Notes under the pieces: generated by a model
What the model saw: only the letters and a program-made list of their open reading frames with translations
What the model was told of the DNA's origin: nothing
The model's database searches: none
Position numbers and translations under genes: made by a program
NCBI RefSeq assembly: GCF_001428405.1
Contig: NZ_LMSL01000018.1
Span: forward strand, 65,135-129,134
Direction: 5' to 3'
Source: Frateuria sp. Soil773
GTDB taxonomy: Bacteria > Pseudomonadota > Gammaproteobacteria > Xanthomonadales > Rhodanobacteraceae
Length of the DNA: 64,000 nt
Shown: in pieces, positions 8,096 through 15,960 of the stretch
Position numbering within the stretch: position 1 is the stretch's first letter
How the letters are laid out: every line of letters starts with the position of its first letter

Positions 8096-9169
8096 CTACT
8101 TGCCGTCGCGCGACTCGCGGATCGACTCGGCCCAGCGCAGCAGTTCGGCGACCGCCTCGAAGAAATCGTTCGGCAGGTAGTCGTCCACCTCGACCCGCTC
8201 GTACAGGCCGCGCGCCAGGAGAACGTTGCGCATGATCGGCACGCCGGCCTCCTCGGCCGCCTGGCGGATCAGCGCCGCCTCGTGGTCCTCGCCCTTGGCC
8301 ACGATCACCGGCAGGTCGTCCTCGTCCGGCTGGTAGCGGATGGCGATCGCCAGGTGGGTGGGGTTGGTCACCACCACGCTGGCGTTGCGCACGCCGGCGA
8401 GGGTGTTCTGCTGCGACCACTCCTGGTGCAACTGGCGACGGCGTCCCTTGACCATCGGGTCGCCCTCGTTGTCCTTCAGCTCCTGCTTGATGTCGCGCCG
8501 GCTCATCTTCATCTTCTTGGTGAAGGCGAAGCGCTGGTAGAACGCGTCCAGCACCGAGACGAAGAAAAACACGAAGATCACGCCCACGGCGAGCCGCTTC
8601 ACCGCCACCCAGTGCGCCTCGCCCATCGCCGCCGGCCCGGCGAACGGCAGTTGCACGAACTGGCCGATCAGCGCGAACAGCACCCATGCAAACAGCCCGA
8701 TCAGCAGGGCGCTCTTGGCGATCGCCTTGAGCACCTCGACCAGGTTTTCCTGCGAGAACAGCCGCTTGACGCCCTCGGCCGGGTTCAGCCGGCTGGCGTC
8801 GGGCTTGATCTTCTTGGGCGCGAACACCGGACCGACCTGCAGGAACTCCACCACCACGCCGATCGCCAGCGCGCCGACCAGCAGGGGCACGGTCAGCCAC
8901 AGCAGCGCCTCGATGGTGGCCAGCCCGACGCTGTGCAGGGCCTGGCCAAATGGCTGATTGAGGCCGCGCAGGGTGATGTCGAACAATCCCTCCAGACGCG
9001 CACGGATCAACGGCATGCCCAGCATCAGCATCAACAGCCAGGCCAGCACCAGCACCGTGCTGGTCAGCTCGCGGCTCTTCGGGACGTCGCCGTCCTTGCG
9101 CGCGTCGCGCAGGCGCTTGGGCGTCGGCTTTTCGGTGCGGTCGCCGCTGTCCTTGTTTTGTCCAGCCAT
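8096..9169 (-). CDS. hrcU: Type III secretion switch protein HrcU/SctU
   Basis: 357 aa, FlhB/YscU family. The start is typical (MAGQNKDSGDRTEKPTPKRL). Four membrane segments span roughly residues 35-225. The cytoplasmic domain has the self-cleaving NPTH motif (VVVTNPTHLAIAIRY) near residue 275. Autocleavage between Asn and Pro switches substrate specificity from early to later substrates. It is transcribed convergently to hrcT and divergently from the small genes at 9347 onward; a CTAGGG palindrome lies in that divergent region. Confidence 0.95.
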   Translation of the reverse strand: MAGQNKDSGDRTEKPTPKRLRDARKDGDVPKSRELTSTVLVLAWLLMLMLGMPLIRARLEGLFDITLRGLNQPFGQALHSVGLATIEALLWLTVPLLVGALAIGVVVEFLQVGPVFAPKKIKPDASRLNPAEGVKRLFSQENLVEVLKAIAKSALLIGLFAWVLFALIGQFVQLPFAGPAAMGEAHWVAVKRLAVGVIFVFFFVSVLDAFYQRFAFTKKMKMSRRDIKQELKDNEGDPMVKGRRRQLHQEWSQQNTLAGVRNASVVVTNPTHLAIAIRYQPDEDDLPVIVAKGEDHEAALIRQAAEEAGVPIMRNVLLARGLYERVEVDDYLPNDFFEAVAELLRWAESIRESRDGK

Positions 9170-9240
9170 GATTCGACCTCGGTGCGCCGCGCGGCCCGCG
9201 GCGCCTGCCTGCCCGTGCCGGGCGAATGACGTCCCGCGCC

Positions 9241-9315
9241 AGTGTGGCGGGCCAGGCGCGTCGCTTCCACCTAGGGAACGCCCCAGCTACCGCCGCATGA
9301 GCCGGGACCTAGACT
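9241..9315. promoter_or_regulatory. Divergent promoter region with CTAGGG palindrome (hrcU / 9347 gene)
   Basis: CTAGGG-AACG-CCCCAG occupies 9271-9286. Rightward, TAGACT (9310-9315) lies 23 nt beyond it. Leftward, CACACT (9246-9241 on the minus strand) lies 24 nt away and could serve hrcU. The spacing matches the other boxes of the locus. It would place a start site just upstream of the ATG at 9347, which disfavours the alternative ATG at 9317. Confidence 0.55.
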
Positions 9316-9346
9316 GATGTCACACTTCGAACGACCGATCGGCGCC

Positions 9347-9580
9347 ATGAACCTGAGCGACCTCCAGTCACGCACGCTCGCCCCCGGCCTGGACAGCCTG
9401 GCCGCGACCCAGGGCGTGCCCGGCCGCCAGGGGCTCCCGTCGATCAGCGGCAATACCCTGCTGGGCCTGGACGTATGGGCCGGCAGCAGCGCCGCCGAAC
9501 GCTCGCTGAGCCGCCCCGGCCCGGCCGTCGGCGGTACGCTCGACCAGATCGTCGGGCATATCCTCGCACCGCTCGGCTGA
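9347..9580 (+). CDS. Small unassigned protein of the T3SS locus
   Basis: 77 aa from MNLSDLQSRTLAPGLD; an ATG 30 nt upstream is also in frame but would precede the predicted transcription start. It has no membrane segment and no recognised domain. It is rich in Gly, Ser, Ala and Leu with PGRQGLPSISGN and GGTLDQIVGHILAPLG. Directly downstream of a CTAGGG palindrome promoter and 47 nt before the next gene, it probably belongs to the secretion regulon as a small secreted, chaperone or regulatory component. Function unknown. Confidence 0.55.
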   Translation: MNLSDLQSRTLAPGLDSLAATQGVPGRQGLPSISGNTLLGLDVWAGSSAAERSLSRPGPAVGGTLDQIVGHILAPLG

Positions 9581-9627
9581 CCGGCCGGCCGCCTGCAGCG
9601 GGCCGGTTTCGACGCTAAGCTGGGCCC

Positions 9628-10290
9628 ATGGCCGCTTCTTCGCCCTTGGTCGAATCGCTGCTGGAAACCACCCGGCGGCTGATCGGTGCCCTGCAGCAGG
9701 AACCCTCCGCGGAATTGCGGCTGGTCCTGGCCAAGCGGATCGTGCGCCAGCTCGGCGACGAGGCCTACCCGGTCTTCCTGAAGATCCTGCTGATCGTCGC
9801 CGAAAGCGAGGACGCCGCCGCCAAGCAGACCGTAGCCGACCTGCTCGCCACCGCCGCGCAGCGGATGGACCTGCCCAGCGGCCAGCTCAGCTCGTGGGGC
9901 AGCTCCAGCCGCGACGACGAGACCGCAGCCAGCGGCTCGCTCAACCGCCGCCGCCTGCTCGGGCCGCTCGAATACCTCACCGTGTGGTACTGCCAGCAGA
10001 CCCAGCGGCCGATGCTGGAAGAGCCGCTGTACGCCGACGCCCTGCGCAAGCTGCTCGCGCTGTTCGACCTCAACCCGCAGCTGCGCGCGTTCTATGCCGG
10101 CAAGCTCGCCGCCGATGCCGGCAACGAGCTGGAAGGCACCTATACCCGCGATACCCGCGACATCCTGCAACGCCTGGCCCGGGGCTGGCAGACCGCGGGC
10201 AGCACGCCCGAGCAGATCGTGCAGTCGGCCCTGCGCGGCCAGGCATCGGAAACCCCGGTTCCCTCCGGCTGGATCGTGCACCGGCTGTAG
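9628..10290 (+). CDS. Unassigned helical protein of the T3SS locus
   Basis: 220 aa, predicted soluble and mostly helical, with no family recognised. The N-terminus carries an amphipathic LETTRRLIGALQQEPSAELR pattern, the centre a Ser-rich linker, and the C-terminal half LLGPLEYLTVWYCQQTQRPM. It follows the 77-aa gene by 47 nt on the same strand and precedes another boxed promoter, so it is likely co-expressed with the injectisome. It could be an accessory, gatekeeper or regulatory protein; nothing in the sequence decides between these. Confidence 0.65.
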   Translation: MAASSPLVESLLETTRRLIGALQQEPSAELRLVLAKRIVRQLGDEAYPVFLKILLIVAESEDAAAKQTVADLLATAAQRMDLPSGQLSSWGSSSRDDETAASGSLNRRRLLGPLEYLTVWYCQQTQRPMLEEPLYADALRKLLALFDLNPQLRAFYAGKLAADAGNELEGTYTRDTRDILQRLARGWQTAGSTPEQIVQSALRGQASETPVPSGWIVHRL

Positions 10291-10353
10291 GCCGGCGGGC
10301 GCCGCCGCAGCGGCCGGGACGCAGTTCGCGGTTGTCCGGCCCGGCCGGCAAAC

Positions 10354-10398
10354 CTAGGGATAACCCCAGATGGATCGCCCCGGCCTTTCGCCGACACT
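10354..10398 (+). promoter_or_regulatory. CTAGGG palindrome promoter upstream of 10468 gene
   Basis: CTAGGG-ATAA-CCCCAG at 10354-10369 is followed after 23 nt by GACACT (10393-10398), a -10-like hexamer. The arrangement repeats that at 9271 and 10897. The start site would fall near 10405. Confidence 0.6.
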
Positions 10399-10467
10399 CG
10401 GGCATGCATCGCCGCGCGACGCGCCCGCTGCACCGTGCATCCCCATCTCTTCCGCCGAGTCCATGCC

Positions 10468-10884
10468 ATGTCTTCCAACGCCGATGACCCGGCCTTTCGC
10501 CAGGCCATGCTCGACCGCCTCGAAAGCGCCCTGCAGGACCATCCCGACCTGCCTCCCGCCCTGCGCGCCAACGCCATGCAGCAGTTCGACCAGGCGCTGA
10601 AGCAGGCCGCCGACAACCCGAGGTCGCCCGCCGAGGTCCTGGCCGCCTGGAACGAGACCGCCGCCGACTGGCAGACACTGGTCGGCACCCTGCAGCAGCA
10701 GGGCGAGGTCAGCGCCACCGACGCCGGCGAGCTGTTCCGCCAGTTCGACCAGGTCCGGCAGACCCTGCAGGACCTGCCCGAAGCCGATGCCGGCACGGCG
10801 CCGGGCGCCCAGGCCGCCGCGCTGCCGCAGGGCATGCCGGCCGAGCTGGCGCGGGCGATGGAACGCGGCCGGACGCCCACCTAG
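10468..10884 (+). CDS. Small helical protein of the T3SS locus, possible chaperone
   Basis: 138 aa from MSSNADDPAF; a GTG 33 nt upstream is a weaker alternative. It is predicted all-helical and acidic, with Gln/Leu-rich amphipathic segments (ANAMQQFDQALKQAADN, DWQTLVGTLQQQG) and a disordered Ala/Pro C-terminus. Small acidic helical proteins beside a needle or filament gene are often secretion chaperones, but no family is recognised. The boxed promoter of the filament-like gene overlaps its last four nucleotides. Confidence 0.6.
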   Translation: MSSNADDPAFRQAMLDRLESALQDHPDLPPALRANAMQQFDQALKQAADNPRSPAEVLAAWNETAADWQTLVGTLQQQGEVSATDAGELFRQFDQVRQTLQDLPEADAGTAPGAQAAALPQGMPAELARAMERGRTPT

Positions 10885-10941
10885 GGGCATCCCTAGCTAG
10901 GAAACGTCCTAACTGGACGCACCGCGCCAGCGGCCGACAAT
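10881..10941 (+). promoter_or_regulatory. Tandem CTAGGG palindromes upstream of the filament-like gene
   Basis: Two palindromes abut: CTAGGG-GCAT-CCCTAG (10881-10896) and CTAGGA-AACG-TCCTAA (10897-10912). GACAAT (10936-10941) lies 23 nt after the second. This is the only double site, in front of the gene expected to need the highest expression. Confidence 0.65.
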
Positions 10942-10985
10942 GGAACCCGTAATCACCTCGTCACCCTTCTTATCGGAGAACGCAG

Positions 10986-11282
10986 ATGTCGAACGTACAA
11001 GGCGCTACCGCTCCCCAGGTTCCCTCGCTCACCAGTGACGGCGGCTACGGCAGCGGCAGCTGGCTGGTCGCCCTCGCGCTCGCGCTGGGCAAGGCGATGA
11101 GCAAGCTGCAGGACGACATGATGAAGGACGCCAAGGAAGCCGGCGGCAAGGGCAAGGGCGCCACCGAGGCGAACGCCCGCCTGCAGGCCGAGAGCCAGCT
11201 CTACAGCATGGTCGCCAACGCGATCAACACGGTGATCAAGGCCGTCGGCGAAGCCAACACCACGCTCGCCCGCAAGAGCTGA
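10986..11282 (+). CDS. Candidate T3SS needle/filament-type secreted subunit
   Basis: 98 aa with GGAGAA 7 nt before the ATG. The N-terminus is Gly/Ser-rich and flexible (SLTSDGGYGSGSW), followed by a hydrophobic helix, a charged KLQDDMMKDAKEAGGKGKG stretch and a C-terminal helix SQLYSMVANAINTVIKAVGE ending NTTLARKS. Small size, low complexity and a C-terminal helix ending in a basic tail recall needle or EspA/SseB-like filament subunits of injectisomes. It has the strongest promoter of the locus and its own terminator. Identity is inferred from shape and context, not from a firm family match. Confidence 0.6.
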   Translation: MSNVQGATAPQVPSLTSDGGYGSGSWLVALALALGKAMSKLQDDMMKDAKEAGGKGKGATEANARLQAESQLYSMVANAINTVIKAVGEANTTLARKS

Positions 11283-11303
11283 GCCCCGGCTCGCCCGCTC
11301 CGC

Positions 11304-11338
11304 AAGAACGCCAGGCTTGCGCCTGGCGTTCTTGTTTT
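11304..11338 (+). terminator. Rho-independent terminator after the filament-like gene
   Basis: A perfect 13-bp stem AAGAACGCCAGGC / GCCTGGCGTTCTT with a TTGC loop is followed by GTTTTC. It closes the T3SS locus on its right side. Confidence 0.85.
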
Positions 11339-11546
11339 CGGCTCTCGTCGTTGCCGCGCGCCAACCGGTCTTCTCCGCGGCGCCGCAGCCGGGAAGATCG
11401 CGCCGGCGCCCATGCAAGCTGCGCGACCAGGCCGATGCCCTGCAACGGTGCACGCAAACGCACGCCGTCTTTCCAGACGCCGGATGCTTCCATGTGATGC
11501 GCCGACCGGCGCGCCGCCATACGGCGAAACAGAGGAAATCCAAGGA

Positions 11547-11623
11547 TGGTGGCTATGGGTGGACTCGAACCACCGACCCCAGCATTATGAGTGCTGTGCT
11601 CTAACCGGCTGAGCTACATAGCC
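11547..11623 (-). tRNA. tRNA-Met(CAU), elongator type
   Basis: The 77-nt cloverleaf includes an encoded CCA. The acceptor stem is GGCTATG/CATAGCC with discriminator A; the D-loop has AGCTCAGCCGGTTAGAGC, the anticodon stem-loop CAGCA-CTCATAA-TGCTG and the T-arm GGTTCGAGTCC. Anticodon CAT with a paired 1-72 end and a GGCTA start matches elongator Met tRNA rather than initiator or Ile2. It separates the T3SS locus from housekeeping genes. Confidence 0.93.
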
Positions 11624-11792
11624 ATGGATGGTGACGCTGTGCGGGATCGGGGACGATCCCGGCGGGGCGCGGCAGTGTAGTCGCGTCGACGATCCGGTTC
11701 AAGCCCCTTTGCTTGCCGCCGCTTCGCGGGCTGTGGTTGAATCGGGACCGGGTGCCGACTGCGCGACGCGCCGGCAGGCCCGAGGAGGCAGG

Positions 11793-12344
11793 ATGATCGA
11801 CGTCGATGGCTACCGTCCGAATGTGGGCATTGTGCTGCTCAATGCAGACGGCCAACTGTTCTGGGCGCGCCGCGTCAATCGTGACGGCTGGCAGTTCCCG
11901 CAGGGCGGCATGCGCAGCGACGAGACGCCGCTGGAAGCGATGTACCGCGAGCTGGAAGAGGAAACCGGCCTCGCGCCCCGGCACGTCGAAGTGCTCGCCG
12001 CGACCCGCGGCTGGCTGCGCTACAAGCTGCCCCACCGCTACGTGCGCCACCACCAGCATCCGACCTGCATCGGCCAGAAGCAGGTCTGGTTCCTGCTGAA
12101 GCTGGTCGGCGGCGAGGACGCCCTGCGCCTGGACGCCTGCGAGAAGCCGGAGTTCGACATCTGGCGCTGGGTCGACTTCTGGTACCCGGCGGCCCACGTG
12201 GTCAACTTCAAGCGCGGCGTGTACGAACGCGCGCTGCGCCACTTCGCGCCCTTGGTGGAAACCCTGCTGAGCGTGCAGTTGGGCAACCTGCCGCGCACCG
12301 GAACGGGGGACGACGGCCATCGTCCCTCCCGCGCCACCGCCTGA
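11793..12344 (+). CDS. rppH: RNA 5'-pyrophosphohydrolase
   Basis: 183 aa from [17 protein letters not shown], with AGGAGG just upstream. The Nudix box is [20 protein letters not shown] followed by TGL. The RppH features DGWQFPQGG and [14 protein letters not shown] are present. RppH removes pyrophosphate from 5' triphosphate RNA ends and so starts RNase E-dependent decay. A longer in-frame start at 11628 runs back nearly to the tRNA and is rejected. Confidence 0.93.
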   Translation: MIDVDGYRPNVGIVLLNADGQLFWARRVNRDGWQFPQGGMRSDETPLEAMYRELEEETGLAPRHVEVLAATRGWLRYKLPHRYVRHHQHPTCIGQKQVWFLLKLVGGEDALRLDACEKPEFDIWRWVDFWYPAAHVVNFKRGVYERALRHFAPLVETLLSVQLGNLPRTGTGDDGHRPSRATA

Positions 12345-12384
12345 ACCGGGCAGGGCAGCCGGGCCGGTTGCCGGCTATCATTTG

Positions 12385-12413
12385 TTGACAATCATTCGCA
12401 TTCGCGTTCCAAT
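12385..12413 (+). promoter_or_regulatory. Fur-type box and promoter of bfd
   Basis: ATCATTCGCATTCGCGTTCC lies inside 12388-12411 and overlaps the region downstream of a TTGACA -35 (12385-12390). The 3' half, GCATTCGCGTTCCA, is identical to a segment upstream of bfr. A+T-rich NAT-like repeats suit Fur. The predicted start site falls near the bfd ATG, so the mRNA may be almost leaderless. Confidence 0.5.
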
Positions 12414-12419
12414 GCGCGC

Positions 12420-12617
12420 ATGTACATCTGCCTGTGCAACGCCGTTACCGACCACGACATCCGCCGCGCCGCGGCCGATGGGGTGCACAGCTTTGCCGAG
12501 CTGCAGGCGCGTACCGGCTGCTCGGACTGCTGCGGCTGCTGCGAGCAGGAAGCCCGCCAGACGCTCGACCTGGCCGTCGTCCAGGTGCTCTCGCAGCTCC
12601 CCGCCGTGGCCGCCTGA
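12420..12617 (+). CDS. bfd: Bacterioferritin-associated ferredoxin
   Basis: 65 aa, usual length. The [2Fe-2S] ligands fit the Bfd pattern: Cys4 and Cys6 (YICLCNAVTD) and Cys38 and Cys41 within CSDCCGCC. Bfd docks on bacterioferritin and passes electrons to release stored iron. No Shine-Dalgarno is seen in the few bases before the ATG. It precedes bfr by about 150 nt, and both carry the same Fur-like element, fitting an iron-storage and release pair. Confidence 0.9.
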   Translation: MYICLCNAVTDHDIRRAAADGVHSFAELQARTGCSDCCGCCEQEARQTLDLAVVQVLSQLPAVAA

Positions 12618-12690
12618 GCGGCCCCGGCCGTCACCCTTCCGCCACCCCCGCTTCCCGCGCCGCCAGCCGGCCGCCATGGTTGCGCGAGCA

Positions 12691-12739
12691 AACCATTTGC
12701 ATTCGCGTTCCATCATCGGCATGGCCGGTTCCGTATAGT
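12691..12739 (+). promoter_or_regulatory. Fur-type box and promoter of bfr
   Basis: CCATTTGCATTCGCGTTCC lies inside 12691-12712 and shares GCATTCGCGTTCCA with the bfd promoter. TATAGT at 12734-12739 is a good -10, putting the box over the -35 region, where Fur would block transcription. Confidence 0.5.
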
Positions 12740-12771
12740 TTCCGGCCGTACACGACGAGCCGGAGATTTCC

Positions 12772-13242
12772 ATGAAAGGCGACGCCAAGGTCATCGAGTT
12801 CCTCAACAAGGTGCTCTACAACGAGCTGACCGCGATCAACCAGTATTTCCTGCACTACCGCATGTTCAAGGACTGGGGCTACCAGGAACTGGCCGAGCAC
12901 GAGTACAAGGAATCGATCGAGGAGATGAAGCACGCCGATCACCTGATCGAGCGCATCCTGTTCCTCGACGGCCTGCCCAACCTGCAGCACCTGGGCAAGC
13001 TGCGCATCGGCGAGAACGTGCTCGAGTGCATCCAGGGCGACCTGGACCTGGAGATGGCCGCGGTGAAGGACCTGCGCGAGGCGATCGCCTACAGCGAGGG
13101 CATCGCCGACTACGTCAGCCGCGACATGTTCAAGACCATCCTGCACGACGAGGAAGAGCACATCGACTGGCTGGAAACCCAGTTCAGCGTGGTCAAGGAC
13201 ATCGGCGCCGAGCGTTACCTGCAGAGCAAGCTGGGTAGCTGA
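12772..13242 (+). CDS. bfr: Bacterioferritin
   Basis: 156 aa, a full-length four-helix ferritin-like protein. Ferroxidase ligands Glu18 ([10 protein letters not shown]), Glu51 and His54, Glu127 and His130 ([12 protein letters not shown]) are in place. Met52, the haem ligand shared between subunits, is present in IEEMKHAD. It stores iron as a ferric mineral in a 24-mer shell. Its partner bfd lies just upstream. Confidence 0.95.
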   Translation: MKGDAKVIEFLNKVLYNELTAINQYFLHYRMFKDWGYQELAEHEYKESIEEMKHADHLIERILFLDGLPNLQHLGKLRIGENVLECIQGDLDLEMAAVKDLREAIAYSEGIADYVSRDMFKTILHDEEEHIDWLETQFSVVKDIGAERYLQSKLGS

Positions 13243-13335
13243 CCGCCGCGCGGCCGGCCGCGGAAGCGTGCGGCCGTTCCTTGACGCTTTCGTCACGGCG
13301 GGGCTATACCACCGCTTTTGCCGGAAACGTCCCGC

Positions 13336-14076
13336 ATGGCTTCACGCCCGCCGCCGCGTTTCGTGGTGCGACGCCACGACGACACCAGCCTGCGCCGACG
13401 CCGGCTCTGGCTGGGCGCCGGCTGGCTGGCCAGCCTGCTGCTCACCGCCCTGGTGGTGGGCACGCTGGCCTGGCGCACCACGCCGGCCGCCACCGACCGC
13501 CGCGAGCTGAAACAGCTCACGGCGCAGAACGAAGACCTCAAGCAACAGGTCGCGAACCTGCAACGCTCGCAGCAGGTCGGCGAGATCGCCACCAAGTCGC
13601 TGCGCGGCTCGCTGGCCGAGCGCGAGGAGGAGATCAGCGGCCTGCGCACCGACCTGGGCTTCTACGCGCGCCTGGTCGGCGGCGACGCCCAGCGCCAGGG
13701 CCTGAAGGTGCAGGAGGTACGCCTGCAGCCGGTCGCCGGCTCGCACGGCTGGGACCTCACCCTCAGCCTCACCCAGAACGCCCGCCGCGGCGACGAGATC
13801 GCCGGCAAGCTCACCCTCGCCGTGGAAGGCCTGCGCGCCAACAAGGTCGTGCAACTGGACTGGCCTGCGCTCGGCGATGCCGCGCAGAAGGACGGCCTGC
13901 CGTTCCGCTTCAAGTATTTCCAGCAATTGCACGCCACCTTCGTCCTGCCGGCCGATTTCCAGCCGACCCGCCTGCGCATCCACGCGCAGGCGGACGGCGC
14001 CGAGGCGGCGGACCGCACGGTCGCCTGGCAGGACGCGCTGGGCGACGCCACCACCACGACCAACCAGGGGACCTGA
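13336..14076 (+). CDS. Membrane-anchored coiled-coil protein (DUF6776-like)
   Basis: 246 aa from MASRPPPRFVVRRHDD. It has a basic N-terminus, one membrane helix (LGAGWLASLLLTALVVGTLAW), then a heptad-rich coiled coil (LKQLTAQNEDLKQQVANLQR) and a beta-rich C-terminal domain. It sits one nucleotide before the bactofilin gene, an arrangement seen in Xanthomonadales where both are co-transcribed. It may link the bactofilin scaffold to the inner membrane, but that role is inferred. Function unproven. Confidence 0.75.
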   Translation: MASRPPPRFVVRRHDDTSLRRRRLWLGAGWLASLLLTALVVGTLAWRTTPAATDRRELKQLTAQNEDLKQQVANLQRSQQVGEIATKSLRGSLAEREEEISGLRTDLGFYARLVGGDAQRQGLKVQEVRLQPVAGSHGWDLTLSLTQNARRGDEIAGKLTLAVEGLRANKVVQLDWPALGDAAQKDGLPFRFKYFQQLHATFVLPADFQPTRLRIHAQADGAEAADRTVAWQDALGDATTTTNQGT

Positions 14077-14077
14077 C

Positions 14078-14503
14078 ATGCTCAGCCGCAAACGCAACGA
14101 GCGGGCCGCCGCCGGCAGCCACGAAACCAGCCTCATCGCCCTCGGCACCGTGATCCGCGGCGATCTGCGCTTCAGCGGTGCGCTGCACCTGGACGGGCGC
14201 ATCGAGGGCGCCGTGCTGGCCCAGGGCGACGGCGCCGTGTTCACCCTCAGCGAGCACGGCCAGGTGCAGGGCGAGATCCGCGTTCCGCACGCGGTGATCA
14301 ACGGCCTGGTGCAGGGCGACATCCACGTCAGCGAGAAGCTGGAACTGGCGCCGCAGGCGCGCATCGTGGGCGACGTGCGCTATCACACGCTGGAAATGGC
14401 CGCCGGCGCCCAGGTGAACGGCCGCATGACCCACCACGCCGAGAACGAGCCCCCTCACGAGCTGCCCGCGCCCACCGGGCTGGACGAGGCGGTGCCGGCC
14501 TGA
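14078..14503 (+). CDS. Bactofilin-family cytoskeletal protein
   Basis: 141 aa. Flexible termini flank a right-handed beta-helix core of repeated glycine-containing rungs: [65 protein letters not shown] and [13 protein letters not shown]. Bactofilins polymerise without nucleotide and organise cell-shape or envelope machines. The ATG follows the stop of the coiled-coil membrane gene after one base, so the two are co-translated. Confidence 0.9.
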   Translation: MLSRKRNERAAAGSHETSLIALGTVIRGDLRFSGALHLDGRIEGAVLAQGDGAVFTLSEHGQVQGEIRVPHAVINGLVQGDIHVSEKLELAPQARIVGDVRYHTLEMAAGAQVNGRMTHHAENEPPHELPAPTGLDEAVPA

Positions 14504-14571
14504 GCGAACCGCGCACCCGGGCCATTCGCGCTATCCTTGAGGTCGCTTCGCCGCAGCCGCATATACGCTTC

Positions 14572-14940
14572 ATGGAAACCTTCGTCCCGATCCCCGACTA
14601 CCGCACCGCCGGCGCGCCGCTGACCTTCACCGAGGCCGCCGCCCGCAAGGTGCACGAGCTGATCGTGGAAGAGGGCAATCCGGAGCTGAAGCTGCGCGTC
14701 TACATCAGCGGCGGCGGCTGCTCGGGCTTCCAGTACGGCTTCACCTTCGACGAGGCGCAGGCCGAGGACGACTTCGCGCTCGCCCGCGAGGGCGTCACCC
14801 TGCTGGTCGACCCGTTGTCGCTGCAGTACCTCACCGGCGCCGAGATCGACTACACCGAAAGCCTGAGCGGCTCGCAGTTCGTGATCCGCAACCCGAACGC
14901 GAAGACCACCTGCGGCTGCGGCTCCTCGTTCTCCACCTGA
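14572..14940 (+). CDS. erpA: Iron-sulfur cluster insertion protein ErpA
   Basis: 122 aa, A-type carrier family. [15 protein letters not shown] opens the fold. The three cluster cysteines are Cys50 ([12 protein letters not shown]), Cys114 and Cys116 (TTCGCGSSF). ErpA transfers Fe-S clusters to apo-proteins such as IspG/IspH. The N-terminal [10 protein letters not shown] extension is usual for Lysobacterales homologues. It is followed 14 nt later by nudC. Confidence 0.92.
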   Translation: METFVPIPDYRTAGAPLTFTEAAARKVHELIVEEGNPELKLRVYISGGGCSGFQYGFTFDEAQAEDDFALAREGVTLLVDPLSLQYLTGAEIDYTESLSGSQFVIRNPNAKTTCGCGSSFST

Positions 14941-14954
14941 GCGGAGGCGCGTCC

Positions 14955-15917
14955 TTGGATCGTGTGACACCGCCGCACCTGAACACCTTCGCCGGACTCA
15001 GCCTGATCCTCGACCGCGTCTCCGAGCGGCGCGACGAATCCCTGTGGGTGGCCACCCAGGCGGATTCCGCCGAGGCGCGCTACCTGCTGCTGAACCCGGC
15101 CGGCGAGACCTTCCTGCTGCGCGACGCGGAAACCCTGCGCTGGCTGGACGCCGGCGAGCGCCAGCACTGGTTCGGCGACCTGCCGGCCAGCCTGCTCGGC
15201 ATCGCCGGGCAGCGGCCGCACTTCCTGCTGGCGCTGGACGACACCCGCCAGGCCGAGGCGCTGGAAGCGCTGCTCGATGCCCGCCGGGTCGGCCTGCGCG
15301 ATGCCGGCCTGCGCCTGCCCGCGCCCGAGGCGGGCCTGTTCGCCTACGCCAAGGGGCTGGCGCACTGGCAGCGCGAGACGCGCTACTGCTGCCGTTGCGG
15401 CGCGCCGCTGCGCCTGATCGCTTCCGGCCACCGCGCGCAGTGCACCGACCCGGCCTGCGCGCGGCTGCACTTCCCGCGCACCGACGCGGCGATCATCGTG
15501 ATCGTCGAGCACGACGGCGCCTGCCTGCTCGGCCGCCAGGCCGGCTGGCCGCCGGGGCGCTATTCCACCCTGGCCGGCTTCGTCGAACCCGGCGAATCGC
15601 TGGAAGACGCGGTGCGCCGCGAGGTCGCCGAGGAATCCGGGGTCAGCGTCGACCAGGTGCACTACCACTCTTCCCAGCCGTGGCCGCTGCCGGCGTCGCT
15701 GATGGTGGGCTTCACCGCCACCGCGCACTCGCGCGCGATCGAGCTGCGCGACGGCGAACTGGAAGAGGCGCGCTGGTTCACCCCGCAGCAGATCGTCGCG
15801 GGCCTCGCCGACGGCAGCTTCGTGCCGCCGACCCGGTTGTCCGTCTCCCACCAGTTGCTCACGCACTGGCTGCGCGAGCGCGCCGGCGTCGACCTGGAGT
15901 CGCCGAGCGCCGGCTGA
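14955..15917 (+). CDS. nudC: NAD(+)/NADH pyrophosphatase
   Basis: About 320 aa from a TTG start placed 7 nt after GCGGAGG. It has a zinc ribbon (CCRCG, then CTDPACARLHFPRTD), the Nudix box GFVEPGESLEDAVRREVAEE, and the NudC-specific SQPWPLPASLMVGF. It hydrolyses NADH and NAD, and removes NAD caps from RNA 5' ends. Together with rppH this gives two RNA-decapping Nudix enzymes in 4 kb. Confidence 0.92.
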   Translation: MDRVTPPHLNTFAGLSLILDRVSERRDESLWVATQADSAEARYLLLNPAGETFLLRDAETLRWLDAGERQHWFGDLPASLLGIAGQRPHFLLALDDTRQAEALEALLDARRVGLRDAGLRLPAPEAGLFAYAKGLAHWQRETRYCCRCGAPLRLIASGHRAQCTDPACARLHFPRTDAAIIVIVEHDGACLLGRQAGWPPGRYSTLAGFVEPGESLEDAVRREVAEESGVSVDQVHYHSSQPWPLPASLMVGFTATAHSRAIELRDGELEEARWFTPQQIVAGLADGSFVPPTRLSVSHQLLTHWLRERAGVDLESPSAG

Positions 15918-15960
15918 GCCGCTCGCTTACAATGCGGCCGTCATTCGGGAGTTGGTATCG

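Noticed and set aside
9317..9346. Upstream ATG for the 77-aa T3SS gene
   Set aside because: It lies at or before the transcription start expected from the palindrome and -10 spacing.
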